A stretch of DNA of 7,245 bases from Deltaproteobacteria bacterium (GTDB taxonomy: Bacteria; Myxococcota_A; Polyangia; HGW-17; SLPX01), in the NCBI GenBank assembly GCA_011390535.1, contig JAABSF010000129.1, forward strand, positions 1 through 7,245, written 5' to 3'. The notes beneath the pieces were generated by a model that saw only the letters and a list, made by a program, of their open reading frames with translations, made no database searches and was not told where the DNA came from. This document shows positions 1 to 5,752 of the stretch, one piece after another. Position 1 is the stretch's first letter, and each line of letters starts with the position of its first letter. The translations under genes and the position numbers were made by a program.

Positions 1-506
1 TCTTCTCTCAAAGTTGCAAAAGTGTCCATAATTCGTTGTTGGTCTGCTGTCCAGTTCCGGTCTACATACACACAATCTAAAAAGCTCATGCCCCAGCCCA
101 CTCCAGGGAAATACTTTATCGCTTTTTTTACGATCCATTTCATGTCGCCGAGCCGATCTTTGGATTTTGCCAGCATCATTAAAAACGGAATATCCGCCAT
201 TTGTTGGTGATTTGTGTAACAAACAGCGTTCTCTCTCATGGGGATTTCGTCCCCTGTCACCTGGATTTCAGTCCCATGCATAACCTTGGCTGTAGTGTTG
301 CACCATCCCCACCATGTATCGGCTCCCCACCGGTTCAGTTTTCTAAAGCCTTTTTTGGAAGCGGGTTTTACCAATAGAGAAGCAACTTGCCCCAAATTGA
401 AAGCCAAAAGAGTTGAAAAAAGAAAACAGGTGCCGGGTATGGCAAGAGAGAGCCCTCCCAGCTTCTTTAATATTTCCTGGGGATCGTTCATTGGTTCTTG
501 GTGCAT
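1..506 (-). CDS. 1-acyl-sn-glycerol-3-phosphate acyltransferase (partial, C-terminus beyond window)
   Basis: Transfers an acyl group to lysophosphatidate or a related lysophospholipid at the cytoplasmic membrane during phospholipid synthesis (family knowledge). The frame is open from the window edge to its start and gives 168 visible residues. Residues about 18-37 form a hydrophobic helix. The catalytic block NHQQMAD (99-105) supplies the acyltransferase His and Asp, and is followed by IPFLMMLAK. A second block, GWGMSFLDCVYVDRNW (137-152), resembles the substrate-binding motif of the eukaryote-like AGPAT/LCLAT1 branch rather than short PlsC proteins. The start at 506 is chosen because GGAG lies 6 bases upstream; an in-frame ATG at 518 adds four residues but has no good ribosome site, and an in-frame TGA closes the frame shortly above it. 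It is divergent from the triterpene cyclase. The subfamily and exact substrate are uncertain; the acyltransferase call is firm. Confidence 0.85.
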   Translation of the reverse strand, partial: MHQEPMNDPQEILKKLGGLSLAIPGTCFLFSTLLAFNLGQVASLLVKPASKKGFRKLNRWGADTWWGWCNTTAKVMHGTEIQVTGDEIPMRENAVCYTNHQQMADIPFLMMLAKSKDRLGDMKWIVKKAIKYFPGVGWGMSFLDCVYVDRNWTADQQRIMDTFATLRE

Positions 507-688
507 ATGTTTCTCCATGTATTTTCGGTAACTCTTTCAGTCCATTCATCTTCTCATAGCCTTGTAAGAACTCTGGTGATGATAAACTTTATATGCCGTA
601 TGCCTCGACGCCCTCGGTGCGACAATTTAATTATCACCGGTGTTCTGCGCAAGAACAAACGGGGAGTTTGGAGTCTAAAAATATAACG

Positions 689-714
689 CAGCGCAATATT
701 TTGGGAAATTGTGT
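689..714 (+). repeat. 26-bp imperfect direct repeat, copy 1
   Basis: Shares CAGCGCA, a four-base spacer, then TTTGGxAAATTGxGT with the copy at 904-929. By eye 22 of 26 positions match with no gaps, and similarity stops abruptly on both sides. The two copies are 215 bases apart and bracket a GC-rich core. This could be a duplicated regulatory site or the scar of an insertion; the core is not recognised. Confidence 0.6.
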
Positions 715-779
715 GCGGAATAGGGATCGGCCGGACAGAGGTCTACGCAGGGCTCGAATCATCCGGACGTCGGTGTTTG

Positions 780-800
780 AAGCTCCCCAAGGGTGAGCTT
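780..800 (+). other. Hairpin 1 in the GC-rich core
   Basis: The arms AAGCTCCCC (780-788) and GGTGAGCTT (792-800) pair over nine positions with one mismatch around a three-base loop. No T-run follows, so this is not a standard terminator. Together with the larger hairpin immediately downstream it suggests structured RNA or an inserted structured element; that reading is inference. Confidence 0.45.
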
Positions 801-814
801 CGTCACCGACTCGG

Positions 815-851
815 CAAGGTGCCTTCATCCCTTGCGGGAAGCACCACCTTG
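815..851 (+). other. Hairpin 2 in the GC-rich core
   Basis: CAAGGTG (815-821) pairs perfectly with CACCTTG (845-851). Inside it CTT (823-825) pairs with AAG (839-841) and CCC (829-831) with GGG (836-838), closing a TTGC loop, so the stem is interrupted by small internal loops. There is no T-run after it. It lies 14 bases after hairpin 1 and within the segment bracketed by the 26-bp direct repeats. Confidence 0.45.
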
Positions 852-903
852 AGACGCCGGATTGCCTTCGACCCTGCTACGACTTGGAGTCCAGCCTGAT
901 GAA

Positions 904-929
904 CAGCGCAGTAATTTGGAAAATTGCGT
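904..929 (+). repeat. 26-bp imperfect direct repeat, copy 2
   Basis: Second copy of the repeat at 689-714, same orientation, differing at four positions. It lies 160 bases upstream of the cyclase start, so it could also belong to that gene's control region. Confidence 0.6.
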
Positions 930-1089
930 CTGATGTATTTGGATAGAGATGTCTCCGGATAGTGTTGACTCTTGAGGCGGGTAATGCTCAGATGTCGCTC
1001 GAAAAATTTTAGAAACGTTGGACTCCGAATCGGTGTCGCAATAAAACCGAAGGAATTTCGGAAATGGAATAGACGGAGAATTTCGAGTT

Positions 1090-3141
1090 ATGAACCGAGA
1101 AAGAGGAGCATTAGAGACCGCAATGGGGAATGAAGTTTTTAATGGAGGTTTTGAAGAGATGGATGCTCAGGCCAAAAGAGATGTTATTAAGGAAGCTGTT
1201 TTGTCGGGAATAAGACATATGGAGAGCATTCAATGGAAAAAGGGATGCGTGGTAGGTGAGGTTGTATGGTGCCCCATGCTCACTGCCCAGTATGTCATGA
1301 CGGCTTATATGACAGGGCAAGAGATACCTGAGGAGCGAAAAAAGGATTTTTTGAAACATTTCGAGGCTTGGCAACTGGATGATGGTTCACTTGGGATGCA
1401 TGCCGAGAGTCCGGGGTATGTGTTTGTTACGACTTTGGCTTATTTGGCGCTCCGGATAATGGGATTGCCCCCGGAAGATAAACGCTGTTCTAGAGCAAAG
1501 CAGTGGATTGATGATCACGGTGGAGTGTTGGCGATCCCAAGCTGGGGTAAAGCTTGGTTGGCCATGATGAACCTGTATTCCTGGAAAGGGGTGGCGGCGG
1601 TGCTCCCGGAGCTTTGGTTGCAGCCGGATTCGTCTCCCTTTCATCCCCGAAGAATGTATTGTCATACCCGGATGATTTATCTAGGGTTGAGTTATCTTTA
1701 TGGGGTGAAATTTCAGATATCCGAAAACGCTTTTATAAGAAAACTTCGAGGAGAGCTGTTTTCGGAGCCTTTTGAGAGTATTGATTTTGCAGCTCATCGT
1801 TATGAGTTGGCCGCGACGGACGTGTTTGAATATCCGCATCCAATACTGAAGATGGCCTATGAGCTTTGTGCCTCATACGACGAAGCCCACCTGAAGCCTA
1901 TTCGTAGGTTGGCATTAGATAGGTGTTTGCAGCATATTGTTCACCATCAGAGGGAGAGTCGTTTCGCTGCTATCAGCCCTGTGAATGGATTGTTGAACAC
2001 ACTCGCGCTTTATCATGCCGAGCACCCTGATTTTGAAGAGTCTTTCAGAGGAGTGGATTATTGGTCGTGGAGTGACGAAGAAGAAGGGGAGAGATTCAAC
2101 GGAGCGCACAGTCACACATGGGACACCGCCTTTACAGTCCAGGGGATATGTGAAGGCCCCTACGCAGAAGAGGCGCTGCCTTTTCTCAAGGGCACTGCTC
2201 GTTATTTCAAGAACGCTCAGATGCAGGAAGAGGTGGAGCATCGAGAGAAGTATTATCGGGATCAGCGGAGGGGTGGGTTTTGTTTCAGTGATGAGCATCA
2301 TAGGTGGCCGGTGAGTGATTGTACTGCTGAGGCTGTGAGCGCCATGGCGCATCTTTCCGACCTTGTGCCTGAGCGCATGCTGCCGGAGCCGGAGATGTTG
2401 GCCGAGGCGATGAGGTTTATTTTAACAAGGCAAAACCCCGACGGAGGTTGGGGGTCATACGAACGCCGCCGAGGGGGTATGTTTCTTGAGATGTTCAACC
2501 CTTCCGAGATGTTTGGAAACTGCATGGTGGAACATAGTTATGTTGAATGCACTGCATCTTGCATTGTGGCACTCAGGCATGGGTTGAACAAGTTCGGAGG
2601 TTTTCTTTCTTCGGATGAGAGGCGGCGGATGGAACGTGCCATTGTGCGTGGTACGCGTCTGCTGGAGAAAACTCAAGAGCGTGAAGGGGGTTGGCCGGGC
2701 TTTTGGGGGGTGAACTATGTCTACGGGACACTCTTCGGTGTAATGGGATTACTGGCGGCAGGGGTCCCGCGCAGGGATCCGCGGATAAGACGTGCGTGTG
2801 CTTGGTTGCTCTCTGTGAGGCTCCCCGATGGCGGGTGGGGTGAATCCTACCGGGGTTGTGTCGAGGAGCGTTATATTCCTCATGAAAAGAGCCAGGTTAT
2901 AATGACGAGCTGGGCTATTATGACTTTGCTTAAGGCAGGTTGCTATGAGGGAGAAAACCGACGGGTAATCGATGAAGCCGCTTCTTTATTGTTATCCCGT
3001 CAAAGGGAAGACGGGTCTTGGCCGAAAGAAGGTGTTGGCGGTGTCTTTTTCAACACCGCCATGCACCATTATTGCCTCTATAAAGATGAATTCAGTATTT
3101 GGGCTTTGAGTTTGTATGCTAAAGCGATGTCAAACGAATAA
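1090..3141 (+). CDS. Oxidosqualene cyclase-type triterpene cyclase (lanosterol/cycloartenol synthase family)
   Basis: Predicted to cyclise 2,3-oxidosqualene to a protosterol or related tetracycle, the committing step of sterol synthesis, as a monotopic membrane enzyme. The key evidence is VSDCTAE with the protonating Asp at 410; hopene cyclases instead carry DXDD, which is absent. Residues matching human lanosterol synthase by my eye alignment: Cys411 and Cys487 (human C456, C533, which activate the Asp), His192 (H232), Tyr457 (Y503), Phe399 (F444) and Phe653 (F696). QW-type repeats appear near 448-454, 529-535, 578-583 and 638-644, and IPSWGKAWLAMMNLYSW (149-165) is strongly family-like. At 683 residues it lacks about 50 N-terminal residues of the animal enzyme, and its first QW repeat (48-62) is degenerate. 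The ATG at 1090 has GGAG 11 bases upstream; the ATG at codon 24 is a possible alternative. No squalene monooxygenase is visible in the window. The product cannot be read from the sequence with certainty. Confidence 0.9.
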   Translation: MNRERGALETAMGNEVFNGGFEEMDAQAKRDVIKEAVLSGIRHMESIQWKKGCVVGEVVWCPMLTAQYVMTAYMTGQEIPEERKKDFLKHFEAWQLDDGSLGMHAESPGYVFVTTLAYLALRIMGLPPEDKRCSRAKQWIDDHGGVLAIPSWGKAWLAMMNLYSWKGVAAVLPELWLQPDSSPFHPRRMYCHTRMIYLGLSYLYGVKFQISENAFIRKLRGELFSEPFESIDFAAHRYELAATDVFEYPHPILKMAYELCASYDEAHLKPIRRLALDRCLQHIVHHQRESRFAAISPVNGLLNTLALYHAEHPDFEESFRGVDYWSWSDEEEGERFNGAHSHTWDTAFTVQGICEGPYAEEALPFLKGTARYFKNAQMQEEVEHREKYYRDQRRGGFCFSDEHHRWPVSDCTAEAVSAMAHLSDLVPERMLPEPEMLAEAMRFILTRQNPDGGWGSYERRRGGMFLEMFNPSEMFGNCMVEHSYVECTASCIVALRHGLNKFGGFLSSDERRRMERAIVRGTRLLEKTQEREGGWPGFWGVNYVYGTLFGVMGLLAAGVPRRDPRIRRACAWLLSVRLPDGGWGESYRGCVEERYIPHEKSQVIMTSWAIMTLLKAGCYEGENRRVIDEAASLLLSRQREDGSWPKEGVGGVFFNTAMHHYCLYKDEFSIWALSLYAKAMSNE

Positions 3142-3161
3142 TACCCGATTAAAATCCTTAC

Positions 3162-3203
3162 CCTTACCTCATTATCCTTACCTCATTACCCTTACCTCAT
3201 TTT
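3162..3203. repeat. Three tandem 14-bp repeats overlapping a stop codon
   Basis: Units at 3162-3175, 3176-3189 and 3190-3203 all begin CCTTACCTCATT and differ only in the last two bases; a partial unit (TCCTTAC) precedes them. The array fills most of the gap between the cyclase stop and the converging activator gene, and includes the activator's TAA (3192-3194). Read on the minus strand, it gives further in-frame stops (TAA 3186-3188, TGA 3183-3185). I see no hairpin-plus-T-run terminator here. Confidence 0.8.
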
Positions 3204-4667
3204 GTATTTATCCAAAATTGTGTAAAGGTATTTTCGTTCAAGCCCTGCTGTGCGGGCGGCTTGTGAGAGGTTGCCTCCGGATCGGCGCAAAAGGTCCCGC
3301 AGATAAGCTCTTTCGAATTTTTCGATGATCTCTGCTTTTGTTTCACGAAACGGACGGTCAGCGGTGACTGCCGGTTCTTCTTTTTGTGCAGTATGAGTAG
3401 AGCGCAAGAGAATCGGCATTTCTGAAAAGCCGACGTTTCCCGGGCTCAAAGCCACTGCCCGCTGAATAATATTTCGCAACTCCCGGACATTTCCCGGCCA
3501 GTGGTAAGACATGAGGAGCTCTAAGTTCGGGCCTTCAATGGGGCCGTAAGGGGAAGATGCGTTCGGTGTTGATTTTGTTTTTGTTTTTTGCAAAGCCTCT
3601 TTAACTGAAGCTCTCCGCTGTTGGGTAGACAGAAACCGCTCTATCAGCTCCGGAATATCGTCTTTATGTGAGCGAAGGGGAGGCAGGTGTACTTCAACTA
3701 CAGCCAGCCGATAGTATAAATCACCTCGGAACGTGCCTTGACACACTTCGCTCCATAAATCTCGGTGGGTTGCGGCAACCACTCGGACATCGAAAGTTTT
3801 GGTTTTGTTTGTCCCCAGCGCCGTTACCTCTCCCCGCTCCAGCATCCGCAAGAGCTTGGGCTGCAAATCCAGGGGGAGGTCACCGATTTCATCCAGGAAA
3901 AGTGTCCCCCCGTGGGCATCGGCGAAAGCGCCGTTTCTTGTTTGATCGGCTCCGGTAAAGGCGCCCTTTACATGCCCGAAGAGGTCCGAAGCGATGAGGG
4001 TCTCTGAGGCCGCCCCGCAATCGAATATAATGAAGGGACCGTTTTTTCGAGGGCTGTTTTTATGTATCGCCCTGGCAGCCAGCTCTTTGCCTGTTCCACT
4101 CTCACCCAAAAACAGGATCGGTGCCTCGGACTCCGCCGCTCGCTCCAACACAGCGTATACTTGTCTCATGACCAGGCTGCTGCCGTGCAGCTCTCCAAAA
4201 GAGTTGTTCTCACTTGGGGGGATATCAACAATCTCTTCCCCCGGCATCAGCTGAATCAATGTGCGCCCGAGCCGTAAGACTCCACCTACCGGCACGATAG
4301 CTTCAGTCAGAGCCAAGTCATCAGAGAAGGTGCCGTTTCGTGAACCTAGGTCGGTTACTTTGAAACCTTTCTCCGTGGGCACCACTGTGCAGTGTCTCCC
4401 CGAGACCGCCTCATCACTCAGCGTGATGTCGTTGGCCGGATCTGCGCCGATAACCACCCCGATAGGTGGGATATCCATCTCCCGCCCGGCGTCGGGACCT
4501 TCCAAAATCCTGAGGTGACTGGTTCTCGCCGACTGTTCGGATACAAACTGATTTGTGACACGTGTAAGACGCATAATGCAATGAGTGTGACGAAAATTGA
4601 GCTGAAAGGCAACCGTTTCCCGCGTGGCACCGGAAATATCCGCCTCCAATGGGTTTGTGGCCGGCAT
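3192..4667 (-). CDS. FHA domain-containing sigma-54-dependent transcriptional activator, Fis-type HTH
   Basis: Enhancer-binding protein that remodels sigma-54 RNA polymerase by ATP hydrolysis; its sensory part is a phosphothreonine-binding FHA domain rather than a receiver domain. FHA spans about 48-142, with SGRHC (89-93) and GSRNGT (108-113) marking the phosphopeptide loops. The AAA+ domain spans about 158-400: Walker A GESGTGKE (188-195), the sigma-54 contact loop GAFTGA (235-240), Walker B GGTLFLDE (253-260), RGDLYYRL (314-321) with the arginine finger, and sensor II WPGNVREL (390-397). A Fis-type helix-turn-helix lies at about 464-487 (NLSQAARTAGLERKYL). All motifs are intact, so it should be active. 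Neither the ATG at 4667 nor the in-frame ATG at 4574 (codon 32) has a clear ribosome site; conserved sequence begins after both, so the first 31 residues are doubtful. It is divergent from a sigma-54 promoter at 4839, its most obvious target. Confidence 0.93.
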   Translation of the reverse strand: MPATNPLEADISGATRETVAFQLNFRHTHCIMRLTRVTNQFVSEQSARTSHLRILEGPDAGREMDIPPIGVVIGADPANDITLSDEAVSGRHCTVVPTEKGFKVTDLGSRNGTFSDDLALTEAIVPVGGVLRLGRTLIQLMPGEEIVDIPPSENNSFGELHGSSLVMRQVYAVLERAAESEAPILFLGESGTGKELAARAIHKNSPRKNGPFIIFDCGAASETLIASDLFGHVKGAFTGADQTRNGAFADAHGGTLFLDEIGDLPLDLQPKLLRMLERGEVTALGTNKTKTFDVRVVAATHRDLWSEVCQGTFRGDLYYRLAVVEVHLPPLRSHKDDIPELIERFLSTQQRRASVKEALQKTKTKSTPNASSPYGPIEGPNLELLMSYHWPGNVRELRNIIQRAVALSPGNVGFSEMPILLRSTHTAQKEEPAVTADRPFRETKAEIIEKFERAYLRDLLRRSGGNLSQAARTAGLERKYLYTILDKYKMR

Positions 4668-4804
4668 AACAGATTTGAAAGAGATTTCGTCACTTAAGAT
4701 TCTGGGGGTGTGGCTACACAGGTCAGGCTCTAACTGTGGGTTTTGGAAGACTCAAAATCGTGGGAGGCGCTCGTTTTTTAGGGAGCAATAAAATGACTTT
4801 GCCT

Positions 4805-4819
4805 TGTAAGTGTTTGTAA
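4805..4819 (+). promoter_or_regulatory. Phased TGTAA direct repeat upstream of the sigma-54 promoter
   Basis: TGTAA occurs at 4805-4809 and again at 4815-4819, ten bases (one helical turn) apart, ending 19 bases before the -24 element. The same two-copy arrangement occurs at 5673-5687. This is closer to the promoter than a usual enhancer for a sigma-54 activator, so it could equally be a repressor or accessory-factor site, or chance in AT-rich DNA. Confidence 0.3.
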
Positions 4820-4838
4820 ATAAAGGACTAATTGATTT

Positions 4839-4854
4839 TGGCACATACATTGCT
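4839..4854 (+). promoter_or_regulatory. Sigma-54 (-24/-12) promoter for the 5038 membrane-protein gene
   Basis: TGGCAC (4839-4844), five bases, then TTGCT (4850-4854). The invariant GG and GC are separated by exactly 10 bases, as sigma-54 requires, and the match to the consensus is close. Transcription would begin near 4864-4866, giving a leader of about 170 bases before the ATG at 5038. The divergent neighbour encodes a sigma-54 activator with an intact GAFTGA loop, which strongly supports function. Confidence 0.8.
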
Positions 4855-4868
4855 TTTCCTCTTCACCG

Positions 4869-4923
4869 TTACGAAAAACAAATAACCAACGGAACAAGTA
4901 AAAAGTAACGAAAATTACGGAAC
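4869..4923 (+). repeat. Four ACG(A/G)AA repeats in the A-rich leader
   Basis: ACGAA or ACGGAA begins at 4871, 4889, 4908 and 4917, with spacings of 18, 19 and 9 bases, close to multiples of nine. The run starts a few bases after the predicted sigma-54 start and ends at the left edge of the 75-bp element. It could bind a protein on DNA or RNA, or be chance in a low-complexity A-rich leader. Confidence 0.3.
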
Positions 4924-4926
4924 TTA

Positions 4927-5001
4927 GGGCTGACTCAGAAATAAGATCGCAGGTCGGGATGGATCGGCGTCCGAATCCAGAAGTTGTTTTTGAGTCAGCC
5001 C
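4927..5001. mobile_element. 75-bp miniature inverted-repeat transposable element (MITE)
   Basis: The left end reads GGGCTGACTCAGAAATAA and the reverse complement of the right end GGGCTGACTCAAAAACAA: 11 perfect terminal bases and 16 of 18 overall, both differences being transitions. The trinucleotide TTA directly flanks both ends (4924-4926 and 5002-5004), as a target duplication would. Three-base TNA duplications are typical of part of the IS5 family, a tentative parent. There is no room for a transposase, so it would move in trans. It sits inside the predicted leader, 36 bases before the start codon of the membrane-protein gene, and its ends could form a long stem in the mRNA. Confidence 0.7.
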
Positions 5002-5026
5002 TTAGATGAATGTTCCAAAAAACCAC

Positions 5027-5032
5027 AGGAGG
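5027..5032 (+). promoter_or_regulatory. Strong ribosome binding site deciding the 5038 start
   Basis: AGGAGG is five bases before ATG 5038. It rules in this start over an in-frame TTG at 4984, which lies inside the inverted-repeat element and would add 18 unlikely residues. Confidence 0.9.
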
Positions 5033-5037
5033 AAATC

Positions 5038-5523
5038 ATGCGTATCGCCACAATCATAGCTGCTACTTTATTGCTCATTATCACCGCCGGTATCGGTTTG
5101 TTGGGAACAAACAGGGGGCTCACGGATGCTAAGGACATCAATGAGAAGATCGCTCCCATGAAGTCTCAGCTAGCTCAGATGGCCGAATCTGGTTCTGAAG
5201 ACGCTGCAAAGCTGGTCAACTTGAGTGAGCAGACAGGGAGGCTGAAAGCCGGCGCGGTTTTTTTCGCACTCACCACCATCATCGCTCTGGCGTTGATGAT
5301 AATGATGTTTGTGGACAAAGCCGTTCCAATCGCAGCCGTGGCACTCATAGCCATGGCGTTAATCGCCGTGTTCGTGAATCCACAATACGATCTGGGGCCG
5401 ACAGCGCCTGCCTCGGCCAGAAGCCTGGCATACGTGACAGGGGTGATCGCGGCGCTGGGAGCCGCAGCGGCATACGGAGCCTCAGCCTTGAAGAAAAGGA
5501 AGCTGTCAAAAGCATCAGCCTGA
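5038..5523 (+). CDS. Small four-helix membrane protein of unknown function
   Basis: I do not recognise the family. The 161-residue product has a hydrophobic N-terminal helix (about 3-23), a polar 45-residue segment rich in Lys, Glu and Ser (about 25-70), then helices at about 72-92, 95-113 and 129-150, and a basic Lys/Arg tail (KKRK, 152-155). The first helix could be a signal anchor or an uncleaved signal peptide; there is no lipobox Cys. The basic tail after the last helix suggests a cytoplasmic C-terminus. No enzyme motif is visible. It has a strong ribosome site and appears to be driven by the sigma-54 promoter at 4839, as a single-gene unit. Conditional expression under the neighbouring FHA activator makes an envelope-stress, developmental or surface role possible, but that is speculation. 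Confidence 0.85.
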   Translation: MRIATIIAATLLLIITAGIGLLGTNRGLTDAKDINEKIAPMKSQLAQMAESGSEDAAKLVNLSEQTGRLKAGAVFFALTTIIALALMIMMFVDKAVPIAAVALIAMALIAVFVNPQYDLGPTAPASARSLAYVTGVIAALGAAAAYGASALKKRKLSKASA

Positions 5524-5622
5524 TCTTTAAAAAAGTTTTCGGATACTAGTGCCCAATCAGCTGCAGTTTAACCAACTAAACATTGTATATAGGGTTCGGG
5601 TGGATCATGGGAAATCGAAGGC

Positions 5623-5658
5623 GGTAAAGTCGCTTGGCCCCCAGGATCCAACCTTACC
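5623..5658 (+). other. Weak hairpin in the convergent gap
   Basis: GGTAA (5623-5627) pairs with TTACC (5654-5658), and TTGG (5634-5637) inside it with CCAA (5648-5651). It lies about 100 bases after the membrane-protein gene and before the oppositely oriented DUF4276 gene. The T-run at 5695-5701 is about 36 bases further on, so terminator function is doubtful. Confidence 0.25.
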
Positions 5659-5672
5659 CCTTATTGACTCTA

Positions 5673-5687
5673 TGTAACCTCTTGTAA
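5673..5687 (+). promoter_or_regulatory. Second phased TGTAA direct repeat
   Basis: TGTAA at 5673-5677 and 5683-5687, again ten bases apart, followed by CAAAGACC; the upstream pair at 4805-4819 is followed by the similar ATAAAGGAC. The pair lies between convergent genes, where an ordinary promoter operator is not expected, so a shared binding protein is only a guess. Confidence 0.25.
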
Positions 5688-5752
5688 CAAAGACCTTTTT
5701 TCACCACTCCTCCATCATTTCAAAACAATTATTGATTGTGCCGGCCGTGCTT

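Larger units (their letters stand above)
507..1089. other. Divergent intergenic region, no convincing gene
   Basis: This 583-base stretch separates the start of the acyltransferase (minus) from the start of the cyclase (plus) and must carry both promoters. I see no strong sigma-70 or sigma-54 box on either strand; TTGACT near 967 has only a poor -10 partner. Short open frames here (e.g. 711-899 plus) lack ribosome sites and recognisable motifs. The central part is more GC-rich than its flanks, folds into hairpins and is bracketed by direct repeats, described separately. Just before the cyclase, GGAG at 1075-1078 is its likely ribosome site. Confidence 0.6.

Noticed and set aside
745..770. T-arm-like GGGCTCGAATCATCC suggesting a tRNA
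   Set aside because: The flanking bases do not form the five-pair stem and no acceptor, D or anticodon arms can be built around it.
711..899. Open frame with a CGIGIGRTEVYAGLE start vaguely like an IS110-type transposase N-terminus
   Set aside because: Only a short weak resemblance, no DEDD acidic set, no ribosome site and no continuation in other frames.
1090..3141. Squalene-hopene cyclase as an alternative identity
   Set aside because: The hopene-type DXDD acid motif is absent; VSDCTAE and the paired VECTA cysteine are oxidosqualene cyclase features.
4392..4697. 101-residue plus-strand open frame opposite the activator's N-terminus
   Set aside because: Antisense shadow of the FHA-coding region, without a ribosome site or recognisable motif.
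4984..5037. TTG start 18 codons upstream for the membrane protein
   Set aside because: It lies within the inverted-repeat element and has no ribosome site, whereas ATG 5038 has AGGAGG at ideal spacing and begins the hydrophobic helix.
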